Source of the DNA: Castellaniella hirudinis
Lineage (GTDB): Bacteria; Pseudomonadota; Gammaproteobacteria; Burkholderiales; Burkholderiaceae_B
Assembly (NCBI RefSeq): GCF_042651965.1
Contig: NZ_JBHSDY010000006.1
Span: 186,001-250,000 of the forward strand
Length of the DNA: 64,000 bases
Reading direction: 5' to 3'
Within the stretch, counting starts at the first letter, position 1; each line of letters begins with the position of its first letter. This document shows positions 33,247 through 41,799 of this stretch, piece by piece. Position numbers and translations under genes: made by a program. The notes under the pieces are model-generated. The model searched no databases. It was not told the origin of the DNA and saw only the letters and a program-made list of their open reading frames with translations.

Positions 33247-34365
33247 ATGATCTCACAGCGCCCCGTTTTCGTCACAGAGCCGCACCTGCCCCCGCTGCAG
33301 GAATTCATCCCCTACCTGGAAAAGCTCTGGGCCAGTAAACGCCTGACCAACGGCGGCCCATTCCACGAGCAATTGGAAAAGGAACTGGCTGCGTATCTGG
33401 GCGTCCAGCACCTCAGCCTGTTTTCCAACGGCACCATCGCGCTGGTCACCGCGCTGCAGGCGCTGCGCATCAGCGGCGAGGTCATCACCACACCTTACAC
33501 CTTCGTCGCCACGGCCCATTCACTGATCTGGAACAATATCAAGCCGGTTTTCGTCGATGTCGATCCAGGCACCTGCAATCTGGACCCGGCCCGGATCGAG
33601 GAAGCCATCACGCCTGCCACCACGGCCATCCTGCCCGTGCATTGCTACGGCCTGCCCTGCGACGTGGATCGCATCCAGCGGATCGCAGACACCTACGGCC
33701 TGAAAGTCATTTACGACGCGGCGCACGCTTTTGGCGTCAAGCAAGACGGCGCCAGCATCCTGAATCACGGCGATCTGTCCGTCCTGAGCTTCCACGCCAC
33801 CAAGGTGTTCAATACCTTCGAAGGCGGCGCCATCATCTGCCCCGACGCCAAGATCAAACAGCGCATCGACTACCTGAAAAATTTCGGCTTTGCCGACGAA
33901 GTCACCGTCGTCGCGCCCGGCATCAACGGCAAGATGAACGAGGTCTCTGCAGCCATGGGCCTGCTGCAGCTCCAGCACGTCGATCAGGCGCTGGACACCC
34001 GGGCGGCCATCCACAGGCGCTACCAGGACGCTTTCGCGGATGTCCCCAGTCTGCGCCTGCTGCAAGCGCCGGCAGGGCTGGAATGGAACCACGCCTACTG
34101 CCCTCTGTTCGTCGGCCCGGATCATCCCGTCAGCCGCGACGCGCTGTATGCCCTGCTGAAAAAGCACGGCATCCACGCCCGCCGTTATTTCTACCCCCTG
34201 GTCAGTTCATTCCCCATGTACCGGGGCCTGCCTAGCGCCGCGCCGGAACATTTGCCCCACGCCCAGGCGCTGGCGGATCAAGTGATCTGCCTGCCCATCT
34301 ACCCCACCCTGCGGGCCGAGGACCAGGAACGGCTGATCGGCATCATCTTGCAGACCGCCCGATGA
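33247..34365 (+). CDS. DegT/DnrJ/EryC1-family PLP-dependent sugar aminotransferase
   Basis: 372 residues from the ATG at 33247 (AGGA upstream). Family landmarks: LTNGGPFHEQLEKELAAYLG, FSNGTIALVTALQAL for the phosphate of PLP, YDAAHAFGV with the Asp that contacts the pyridine nitrogen, and the PLP Lys in SFHATKVFNTFEGG (about residue 191). A Lys at this position points to a true aminotransferase, not a dehydratase. It would aminate a keto sugar or related small keto compound. The stop overlaps the next start (ATGA). First of a four-gene plus-strand operon. Confidence 0.88.
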   Translation: MISQRPVFVTEPHLPPLQEFIPYLEKLWASKRLTNGGPFHEQLEKELAAYLGVQHLSLFSNGTIALVTALQALRISGEVITTPYTFVATAHSLIWNNIKPVFVDVDPGTCNLDPARIEEAITPATTAILPVHCYGLPCDVDRIQRIADTYGLKVIYDAAHAFGVKQDGASILNHGDLSVLSFHATKVFNTFEGGAIICPDAKIKQRIDYLKNFGFADEVTVVAPGINGKMNEVSAAMGLLQLQHVDQALDTRAAIHRRYQDAFADVPSLRLLQAPAGLEWNHAYCPLFVGPDHPVSRDALYALLKKHGIHARRYFYPLVSSFPMYRGLPSAAPEHLPHAQALADQVICLPIYPTLRAEDQERLIGIILQTAR

Positions 34366-35639
34366 GCAAGCGCATCCTGGTCTTCCCCTGCGGTTCGGAA
34401 ATCGGCCTGGAAATCCACCGCGCCCTGCGCTATTCCACGCATTTCGATCTGGTGGGGGCCTCCAGCGTGGACGATCACGGCCGCTTTGTCTATGAAGACT
34501 ACGTCGGTGGCCTGCCTTATCACAACGCCCCCGATTTCGCCTCGCGTTTGGCTGAAATCATCAAGACGCACCGCATCGACGTGGTTTATCCGACGATGGA
34601 CGCGGTGGCTGAAACCCTCCAGGATCTGGCTGAAAGCCTGGGGGTCTGTGTCATTGGCAGCCGCCCCGAAACCACGCGTATCTGCGCATCCAAGACCCTG
34701 ACCTATGATGCGCTGGATGGGCTGGTCGCCACCCCGCTACGCTACCGCGATCTGGCCGAGGTCCCCTCCTACCCTGTCTTCATCAAGCCCGACCGGGGCT
34801 ACGGATCGCGCCACGCCGCTCGCGCCGACCATGCGCAACAGGCCGCAACCCTGCTGGCCCGGCATCAGGATCGGGACATGCTGATCCTGGAATACCTGCC
34901 GGGCCGGGAATGGACCATCGACTGTTTCTCGGACCGCCACGGATCGTTGCTGTTCCACGCAGCCCGAGGGCGCGACCGGGTCAGCAACGGCATCAGCGTC
35001 AACACCTCGCCCAGCACCGAATTCATCGAGTTGTTCGCGGACTGGGCCGGCGCCATCAACCAGCGGCTGCGGCCACGCGGCGCCTGGTTCTTCCAGGCGA
35101 AACTGGACCATGCCGGCCAGCCCAGACTGCTGGAAGTCGCCGCCCGGTTCGCCGGTTCATCGGCCCTGCAGCGCGGCCTGGGGGTGAACCTGCCGCTGCT
35201 GAGCGCATTCGACGCCCTCGACTGGCCGGTTTCGATCGCCGCCAATGACTATCCGATCGAACTGGACCGCGCCCTGGACAACCGGTTCCGGATCCGGCTC
35301 GACTACCGGCACGTCTATGTCGATCTGGATGACTGCCTGCTCATCAAGGGACGGATCAATACCGCGCTGCTGGCCTTCCTGTACAAAGCCATCGATGATG
35401 GCTGCACGATCACGCTGCTGACGCGCCATGAGGAAAACCTGAACGAGACCCTGCGCCGCACCCGCCTGGAGTCCGTCTTTGACCGCATTGTCCACATCAC
35501 CGACGGCGGGCCGAAAGCGGACCACATCGACCGGCTGCCGGCCATTTTCATCGACGACTCCTTCCGCGAAAGAGAAGCCGTGGCACGGCAGCGAGGCATT
35601 CCTGTTTTCTCCCCGGACATGGTCGAAGCCTTGTCCTGA
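34362..35639 (+). CDS. ATP-grasp enzyme fused to a HAD-like phosphatase domain
   Basis: 425 residues. The N-terminal part (about 1-310) is a carbamoyl-phosphate-synthase-like ATP-grasp ligase: RILVFPCGSEIGLEIHRAL, then VFIKPDRGYGSRHA (ATP-binding Lys and Gly-rich loop), EYLPGREWTIDCF and LLEVAARFAGS. The C-terminal part (about 320-425) has the HAD nucleophile motif VYVDLDDCLLIKG, a Thr motif LLTRHE, and PAIFIDDSFRERE. The ATP-grasp part should form an amide or ester from an activated carboxylate; the HAD part could remove a phosphate. Between an aminotransferase and a cytidylyltransferase, it probably builds an acylated or amidated substituent. Substrates unknown. Confidence 0.8.
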   Translation: MSKRILVFPCGSEIGLEIHRALRYSTHFDLVGASSVDDHGRFVYEDYVGGLPYHNAPDFASRLAEIIKTHRIDVVYPTMDAVAETLQDLAESLGVCVIGSRPETTRICASKTLTYDALDGLVATPLRYRDLAEVPSYPVFIKPDRGYGSRHAARADHAQQAATLLARHQDRDMLILEYLPGREWTIDCFSDRHGSLLFHAARGRDRVSNGISVNTSPSTEFIELFADWAGAINQRLRPRGAWFFQAKLDHAGQPRLLEVAARFAGSSALQRGLGVNLPLLSAFDALDWPVSIAANDYPIELDRALDNRFRIRLDYRHVYVDLDDCLLIKGRINTALLAFLYKAIDDGCTITLLTRHEENLNETLRRTRLESVFDRIVHITDGGPKADHIDRLPAIFIDDSFREREAVARQRGIPVFSPDMVEALS

Positions 35640-35656
35640 AAAGCCACCGACCCGCC

Positions 35657-36115
35657 ATGAAAACCATCCTGACCTACGGCACTTTTGATCTTTTTCACAT
35701 CGGCCACCTGCGCTTGCTGCAACGGCTTCGCGCACTGGGCGATCGCCTGATCGTCGGGGTTTCCACAGATGAATTCAACCACCTCAAAGGCAAGAAAACG
35801 GTGGTTCCGTTCGAGGACCGGATTGAAATCATCCGCGCCCTGGACTGCGTCGATCTGGCCATCCCCGAAGCCGCCTGGGAACAGAAGGCCGGTGACATCC
35901 AGCAGCACGCCGTGTCGATCTTCGGCATGGGCAGTGACTGGACAGGCCGGTTCGACGAATTGAAAGCGCACTGCGAGGTGGTCTACCTGCCGCGCACCGA
36001 AGGCATTTCCAGCACGCACATCCGGAGAACGCTGAAAATACTCGACCAGACCCATGTGGGGGAACTCAAGCAGGCGCTTGACCTTATTTCCTCCATCATC
36101 GATCGCTTCGACTGA
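35657..36115 (+). CDS. TagD-like glycerol-3-phosphate cytidylyltransferase
   Basis: 152 residues. The nucleotidyltransferase motif TYGTFDLFHIGHLRLLQR (HxGH at residues 14-17) and the C-terminal RTEGISSTHIR are the two hallmarks of TagD/GCT enzymes, which make CDP-glycerol from CTP and glycerol 3-phosphate. The following gene looks like a CDP-glycerol-using transferase, which strengthens the substrate call. Related cytidylyltransferases accept other alcohol phosphates, so glycerol is likely but not proven. Confidence 0.85.
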   Translation: MKTILTYGTFDLFHIGHLRLLQRLRALGDRLIVGVSTDEFNHLKGKKTVVPFEDRIEIIRALDCVDLAIPEAAWEQKAGDIQQHAVSIFGMGSDWTGRFDELKAHCEVVYLPRTEGISSTHIRRTLKILDQTHVGELKQALDLISSIIDRFD

Positions 36116-36132
36116 ACCGGGGATTCGGGCAC

Positions 36133-37383
36133 ATGGCGCGGTTCATTTTTCTTCTGCTGCATCCCTTATGGCAGTTCATCGACCGGATGACGCCCAAGCG
36201 GGCCGACTGCTGGGCCTTCTCGACCCATCACCTGCATACCGGCCGCTTCATCGAAAACCAACGGGCGATGTTCGAGCTGGTCAAGCGGGACCCCGGCATA
36301 CACAAGATCGTTTTTTATCGCGGCGAGCCCCCGGACCTGCGGATTGAAGACGCCATCCGATACAGGGTGCTCAGGCACGGCACGCTGCGCGGCCTGCTGT
36401 GGCTCGCCCGCTGCAAAGTCGTTTTCTTGACGCACTCGGTCTCCATGGACTATTCGCTGCGCTGGGGCAGCAAGCGGTTCAGCATCCTGAAACTTGCCAT
36501 GCGCCACAGAGTCGTGGTCAATCTCTGGCATGGCATCCCCCTGAAACGCCTGCTGTACGCGGCCAACGACGCGGCATCCCGCCACACCGACCGCGTCAAA
36601 TACCGCACCCGGGAAAGACGGGAATATACAGGCCTCATCGCCTCTTCGGATATCGACAGCTATGCCATGGCTGCCATGTTCTATCCCCTGAACTACCATC
36701 AGGTCTGGAGTACCGGCCTGCCGCGCAACGATTTCCTGACACAGGCAGAGGAACGGCTGCCCTCGTATATCCAGGATTCGCTGCGCCTGATCCGGGCAAA
36801 GCGCCAGGGAAAGAAACTGGTGGTCTATGCCCCGACCTACCGCCAGACGGCGATCAGCGACGGCGCCCATTATTACCAGTTCTCAGCCGGGGAGATCGAG
36901 CGGCTGAAATCCGTCCTGCGTTCGCACGACGCCGTCCTGGGCTATCGCCCGCACTACTTCAAGAACAGCGCGAATTATTTCAACATGGACGAATATGTGG
37001 ACGACGTATCCATATTCGACATGTCACAGGATGCCGTCCCGGAGTTCTCGGCCCTCGCAAGGGAGTGCGACCTGCTTGTCACGGACTACTCCAGCGTCTA
37101 TATCGAAGCGCTCTATCTCGACAAACCCATCATCTGCTTTGGCTATGACATCGAGCACTACAAGGCTCACGAAGACGGGCTGCTCTACGATATGGAACTG
37201 GCCTTCCCCGGACCCATCGCGCAGGACTTCGGCACCTTGATCGAGCATATCGACGAGGCATTGCGCCATGACGGCGGGTCCGCCCATCAGCAGCGGGCCA
37301 CTGCCAGAAAGATCTTCTTCAAATACAACGACTCGATGAACTCGGAGCGGGTCAGGCGGGAAATCGTGCGGCGCCTACGATAG
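36133..37383 (+). CDS. CDP-glycerol glycerophosphotransferase (TagB/TagF-like)
   Basis: 416 residues, matching the single-domain TagB class. Motifs: VVVNLWHGIPLKRLLYAAND (about residue 130), VVYAPTYRQTA (about 235), LGYRPHYF, and the C-terminal LVTDYSSVYIEALYLDKPII (about 315), which together define the Glyphos_transf family GT-B fold. A hydrophobic/amphipathic N-terminus could bind the membrane. With the TagD-like gene 17 bp upstream it makes a CDP-glycerol synthesis-and-transfer module, attaching phosphoglycerol to a glycan. Its end overlaps the next, convergent gene by 9 bp. Confidence 0.87.
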   Translation: MARFIFLLLHPLWQFIDRMTPKRADCWAFSTHHLHTGRFIENQRAMFELVKRDPGIHKIVFYRGEPPDLRIEDAIRYRVLRHGTLRGLLWLARCKVVFLTHSVSMDYSLRWGSKRFSILKLAMRHRVVVNLWHGIPLKRLLYAANDAASRHTDRVKYRTRERREYTGLIASSDIDSYAMAAMFYPLNYHQVWSTGLPRNDFLTQAEERLPSYIQDSLRLIRAKRQGKKLVVYAPTYRQTAISDGAHYYQFSAGEIERLKSVLRSHDAVLGYRPHYFKNSANYFNMDEYVDDVSIFDMSQDAVPEFSALARECDLLVTDYSSVYIEALYLDKPIICFGYDIEHYKAHEDGLLYDMELAFPGPIAQDFGTLIEHIDEALRHDGGSAHQQRATARKIFFKYNDSMNSERVRREIVRRLR

Positions 37384-38118
37384 CTCTTTGGCAAGGGTCC
37401 GCATTTTACCAATCATCTGCTGGTAAAAATCGTCTGCGTAGTGAAAGGGCGCCGGCCCCCATTTATGGAAGTCCCCTCCCTTGATTTCATCATATGTAAA
37501 AAACTGATCTCTCTTCAAATCCTTTTCAACAAAAGAGTACATTTTATTCAAAGTATTGTTCGCAAATTCAATAGCCTCATCAGGAACGATCTCCTCTGAA
37601 AGGTACTTCTTGTACCTTCCACCACTGGCCGTCCGTGCCGCCCATAAAACCTTATTAAGCCTCAGTTTGTGAAGCTTGTCATTTTTTCTAAGAAAATCGA
37701 CAAGATTGTTCCAGCCGTTTCCCCAACGTCTGAAAAAATCATCAGAACCTGACTTGATAATTTTGAAATCTGGAATATCTTTGAACGGATCCGTATTCTT
37801 GAATTCAGCAGATACCGTGCAGCACTTCCCTGGGCCGGCCTCCAGAAGATTAAATCTCTCGTCTATAAAATCCATCAACAAAACATCAAAATCGGATCTT
37901 GATATTATATCCAGAAATTTCTTTTCAATATCCACATTCACCCACCGGCGCTGAAAACCAGAGGTCAGACGCTCACTGAAAACATCATCAAAGGGCTTTT
38001 CTGAAAAAATACTGGCTATCGAGGATCTGGCTATAAACTCGACAAGATGAAACTCCCCCGGCTCTCCAAAATCGAGAGAATCCTTGGAAACACAACTCCC
38101 AAGAATAAATATTTTCAT
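37375..38118 (-). CDS. DUF6270-type protein of unknown function, AT-rich gene
   Basis: 247 residues from the ATG at 38118 (GGAG upstream). The N-terminus MKIFILGSCVSKDSLDF, the later IARSSIASIFSEKP and FDVLLMDFIDERFNL match a family seen in capsule and O-antigen clusters (DUF6270), possibly with an SGNH-hydrolase-like Gly-Ser-Cys start. The gene is visibly AT-rich and uses codons unlike its neighbours, which suggests recent transfer. It is last in the long minus-strand operon. Biochemical role unknown. Confidence 0.7.
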   Translation of the reverse strand: MKIFILGSCVSKDSLDFGEPGEFHLVEFIARSSIASIFSEKPFDDVFSERLTSGFQRRWVNVDIEKKFLDIISRSDFDVLLMDFIDERFNLLEAGPGKCCTVSAEFKNTDPFKDIPDFKIIKSGSDDFFRRWGNGWNNLVDFLRKNDKLHKLRLNKVLWAARTASGGRYKKYLSEEIVPDEAIEFANNTLNKMYSFVEKDLKRDQFFTYDEIKGGDFHKWGPAPFHYADDFYQQMIGKMRTLAKELS

Positions 38119-38155
38119 CGCACACTCCAAAAATCCAACATGAAGAGACGAGGCA

Positions 38156-39178
38156 TTAAAATACTTTTTTCCTCAGCCTGTACAGCCGCCCTCTCAGCCG
38201 GTTCATTCTGATCATTCCGGCTGAAGCCACAGAATAAATTCCATGATCCCCGGTGGCAGCGGCCTGCAACAGGATATCCGGCCCTCGCAATCCAAGCATG
38301 CGGCGCAAATCCTTCAACAAGGCTGAAACCTCTTTCAGGTAGTCCCCTTCCCTGGCCTTCGGTATGCGCGATCCGGTATTGATGACACCGAACAGGGTCG
38401 ATCGCATGTACCCGTAAAGCTTCATTCCGTACCATCGGCGATAATCCGCATGATTCTTCAGGAGGGTCTCGACGCGCCGGCATTCGTGGATGATATTGAA
38501 GTGGTCGTCATGGGTCGTATGCAGACTGGACTGGAGATGCCGCCTGTAATTATGCAGAACATCGGGTATGTAATAGAAAGCGCCGGCCTCGACCGTCGCC
38601 CGGATGCTCCATACCATATCCTCGTAATAAGTCTGGCGGGGGAACAGCAGTCCGTGATCCCGGACGAAGCTCATCCTGTAGGCCTTGTTCCAGGGGACAT
38701 GCAGATTCCTGATGGCGCCTTTCCTGACAGCCGGATCGGTCAGGTCCGCCCACCGATCTCCCAGATCGACATACCGGTTGGGCGCATTGGGGATCTTCCT
38801 GCCGTCCGGCCACACCTGCTGATGATTGAACATCAGGACATCCGGCTTCCACTCCTGCAAGCAGGCCACGATGCGCGGGATGGCCTCGGGCTCGAGCCAG
38901 TCATCGCCATCGAGAAACATGCAATATTCTCCCGAAGCATGCGCCAGCCCTATGTTTCTTGCCTCGCCAGGTCCCTTGTTTTCATGATTCTCGATGATCC
39001 TGAGCGTCGATCCGCAATCCGCCGCGATGGAGCGGATCAGATCCAGGCTTCCGTCAGTCGAGCCGTTATCGACTACGATGATCTCATGGTCCGCTCCGGC
39101 AGGACACAAGCAGCTCGAAACCGCCTGTCCTATATATTTCTCGCCATTAAAAGAAATGATGATGATAGATAGCAGCAT
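38156..39178 (-). CDS. GT2-family glycosyltransferase, tandem copy A
   Basis: 340 residues, starting MLLSIIIISFNGEKYIGQAV. GT-A fold signatures: IIVVDNGSTDGSLDL (UDP-binding Asp), GPGEARNIGLAHASGEY and the metal-binding motif FLDGDDWLEP (about residue 93). The ATG at 39178 is chosen to match its paralogue; another ATG five codons upstream is possible. Full-length similarity to the next gene upstream (same order of motifs, shared RRWYG and LYGYM/A segments) shows a tandem duplication. It likely adds one sugar to the glycan; donor and acceptor unknown. Confidence 0.83.
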   Translation of the reverse strand: MLLSIIIISFNGEKYIGQAVSSCLCPAGADHEIIVVDNGSTDGSLDLIRSIAADCGSTLRIIENHENKGPGEARNIGLAHASGEYCMFLDGDDWLEPEAIPRIVACLQEWKPDVLMFNHQQVWPDGRKIPNAPNRYVDLGDRWADLTDPAVRKGAIRNLHVPWNKAYRMSFVRDHGLLFPRQTYYEDMVWSIRATVEAGAFYYIPDVLHNYRRHLQSSLHTTHDDHFNIIHECRRVETLLKNHADYRRWYGMKLYGYMRSTLFGVINTGSRIPKAREGDYLKEVSALLKDLRRMLGLRGPDILLQAAATGDHGIYSVASAGMIRMNRLRGRLYRLRKKVF

Positions 39179-39232
39179 TGCAAATACATCCATCCAGGAT
39201 GACGCAAGCGCCTCATCCGAAAGAAAACCGGA

Positions 39233-40261
39233 CTACTGCCGGACGAACTTCATTTTGAGATCAAACATGGCCTTCCCCACCTTTTTCATCCGGGCCGCCC
39301 ACGCCGCTGCACGAAAATAGACAGCTCTGCGTCCCGTCATGGCGGCATAGAACAACAAATCGGGCTTCCATATCCCCAGCAGGGACCGGAATTCCTTCAA
39401 GAGGGCCGCCATATCCCGGAGATAGGCTTCTTCCCTGGACTCTGGTATACGGTATCTGGTATTGATCACGCCATACAGCACCGATTGCGCATATCCGTAC
39501 AGTTCCGCCCCATACCAGCGACGATAATCATCATGCTCAGCCAGAAAATCCTTGAGACGCCGGCACTCATGAATCGCCGCGAAATGGCCTTCATTTCTGG
39601 TGTTGATGCTGGACTGCGCATGCTGCCGGTAGTTGCAGACAATGTCCGGGATGAAATAAAAAGAATCCGCGCACACCATCGCCTGGATGCTCCACAGCAG
39701 ATCTTCATGATAGACCAGCCGGGGGAATTCAAACCCATGCCGGCTCATGAATTGCCTGCCGTACGCCTTGTTCCATGAGATATGCAGGTTCCGGATGGCG
39801 CCCCTCCTGACCTGCGGATCCGTCAGATTCGCAGGTTCGTTGCGCAGGTCAATGTACCGGTTCGGAATATTCGGAATTTTCCGCCCGTCCGCCAGGGCGC
39901 GCTGGTGATTGAACATCAGCAGATCGGGGCGCCATTCGCGCAGACGGTCCATCACCCGCCGGATCGCGCCCGGCTCGAACCAGTCGTCGCCATCCAGGAA
40001 CATGAAATAGTCGCCGGATGCATGGCGCATGCCGATGTTGCGCGCCTCTCCAGGACCAACGTTCTCGTCGTTCGAAATGACTTTCAGCGGCAGCCCTAGT
40101 CCGTCGATTAAATCACGAACGACCTCGCCCGTGCGATCCGTCGACTTGTTATGGACGACGAGCACCTCGCAATCGGGATCCTCGAAGCACGCGCAGCTTG
40201 CAACCGCCTGCGCGATATAGCCCTCGTTGTTGTATGCGACGATGATTATGGATAACAGCAT
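39233..40261 (-). CDS. GT2-family glycosyltransferase, tandem copy B
   Basis: 342 residues. It starts MLLSIIIVAYNNEGYIAQAV and has VLVVHNKSTDRTGEV, GPGEARNIGMRHASGDY and FLDGDDWFEP. It is a clear paralogue of the following gene over the whole length, including the C-terminal helical part (DDYRRWYGAELYGYAQ). Note HNKST in place of the more usual DNGST in the nucleotide-binding loop, which may mean a changed donor. Sits 23 bp after the stop of the upstream glycosyltransferase gene in the same operon. Confidence 0.83.
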   Translation of the reverse strand: MLLSIIIVAYNNEGYIAQAVASCACFEDPDCEVLVVHNKSTDRTGEVVRDLIDGLGLPLKVISNDENVGPGEARNIGMRHASGDYFMFLDGDDWFEPGAIRRVMDRLREWRPDLLMFNHQRALADGRKIPNIPNRYIDLRNEPANLTDPQVRRGAIRNLHISWNKAYGRQFMSRHGFEFPRLVYHEDLLWSIQAMVCADSFYFIPDIVCNYRQHAQSSINTRNEGHFAAIHECRRLKDFLAEHDDYRRWYGAELYGYAQSVLYGVINTRYRIPESREEAYLRDMAALLKEFRSLLGIWKPDLLFYAAMTGRRAVYFRAAAWAARMKKVGKAMFDLKMKFVRQ

Positions 40262-40284
40262 TGCGGCAGCGCCATCATTTTATT

Positions 40285-41769
40285 TTATGCATCACGAAAA
40301 TTGCGCAGCACATCGGCCACATCGCGCACATCGGAAAACGCACTGGATGGGAATATGAAAGGGTGATGATTTACCCAGCTCACCAGGTCATCATCCACTC
40401 TTGGAAGGCGGCAGGATCTCAGGGCATCGATATGCCAGCGATTGAACGCCTCGATATATCGCAGAATTTCCCTTGGAAAGCAGTCCCCCACAAATCCGGT
40501 CCCGTCATCGGCCATGGTCAAGGAATCATCGCGATGCGAAACCAGAGACAATATTCCGGGAACGTTCCTGATAGCTTGATTCCCATACGCCAGATTGATG
40601 CGCCAGATCAATTCTGTATCGGCCGCCGTGCGCGCGCAAACATCCCATCCGCCGATTTCCGCAAGAATCTTTTCCCGGCGAAACAGCAGGGAGGAATAAT
40701 TGAGGTGCTCCAGATGCACACCCTGCCGGGCATCGACCACTCCGGAATCGGATATGCGAACACAATTCGACGTGCTTGCGACGAGAGAATCATCCTCCAG
40801 CAACGGCTTGATCTGAAGCGCCAGCTTCAACGGGTGCGACCAATCGTCCGCATCCATACAGGTGACAAAGGTGCCTCTGGCATGCTGCAAACCGACGCTC
40901 TTGGCGCAATACGTGCCCACATTCCGGTCCAGCCGCAGCAGGCGAATCCGCTCGTCACTTCGGGCAAGCCTTGCCACTTCGAGAGCCGTATCATCCGTAC
41001 TGCAATCATCAACCACGATCAGTTCAAGATGGCGGTAGTTTTGCCGCAGAATCGACTCGATCGCGGCCGGGACACGCCCCGCCACATTGAAAGTCGTCAT
41101 CAGGACCGAGACCAGCGGGCCATCTATCAAGGCCCCGGAATCGACGGCACACACATTGCAGGGATTGAGCGGCACATCATCGCAACGAAGCGCCAACCCC
41201 GGCAGACCCTGCGCCGCATACACCTGGTTCAGGCAATCCAGTTGCTGCCGCGGCGACAGCGTCTCCGTGATGGTTCTGTAAAGAGAAAGCCTGGAATCAC
41301 CTTGCCCGGTTTCTTGGCGCAGCGCTTCCCGGAGAAAGTGCCGGGCCTGCTCCTTGCGGCCGGCATGCAATGATATCGACAGGTGAGCTGCCGGCGGCAC
41401 CCGCCCACCCAGCCCATCCAGCAAGCGGTAGGCTTCTTGCGGCATATAGATGGACAAATACCTGGCCGTGGCGATACGCAGGGAATCCGGCAGACCGTCC
41501 CACGGCGCAGCATCGAGCAGTTGCCGCGCCGACGCATGCCGCCCCACGGCCGCGCGCGATACAACGAGAGGCAGCAATTGACGCTCTGCGCATCCGGGAT
41601 CACGCGGGTCGACGTCAAGAGACGCCGCCGTCTCATACATGACCAATTTGAAGCAGGCCCAAGGCTGCCAGATTTCTGGCTTGCCATCCGGACTGGCGGA
41701 CGTGAAAGCAAGCGCCCGGGCGAACTGCCCCCTCTCGGCCTCGAATTGCGCTGAAGAGTTTTTCAACAT
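40285..41769 (-). CDS. GT2-family glycosyltransferase with a helical N-terminal extension
   Basis: 494 residues. The N-terminal ~215 residues are helical and repeat-like (HASARQLLDAAPWDG, GRKEQARHFLREALRQE), resembling a TPR-type scaffold. From about residue 220 a GT2 domain follows: LVSVLMTTFNVAGRVPAAIE, IVVDDCSTDDTALEVA, and TCMDADDWSHPLK as the metal motif. A helical extension on a glycosyltransferase often binds protein acceptors or partners, which would fit protein glycosylation, but that is inference. Same operon as its neighbours. Confidence 0.82.
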   Translation of the reverse strand: MLKNSSAQFEAERGQFARALAFTSASPDGKPEIWQPWACFKLVMYETAASLDVDPRDPGCAERQLLPLVVSRAAVGRHASARQLLDAAPWDGLPDSLRIATARYLSIYMPQEAYRLLDGLGGRVPPAAHLSISLHAGRKEQARHFLREALRQETGQGDSRLSLYRTITETLSPRQQLDCLNQVYAAQGLPGLALRCDDVPLNPCNVCAVDSGALIDGPLVSVLMTTFNVAGRVPAAIESILRQNYRHLELIVVDDCSTDDTALEVARLARSDERIRLLRLDRNVGTYCAKSVGLQHARGTFVTCMDADDWSHPLKLALQIKPLLEDDSLVASTSNCVRISDSGVVDARQGVHLEHLNYSSLLFRREKILAEIGGWDVCARTAADTELIWRINLAYGNQAIRNVPGILSLVSHRDDSLTMADDGTGFVGDCFPREILRYIEAFNRWHIDALRSCRLPRVDDDLVSWVNHHPFIFPSSAFSDVRDVADVLRNFRDA

Positions 41770-41799
41770 GGGCTCCGCCGCCGCGCCAGAATCAAGAAC

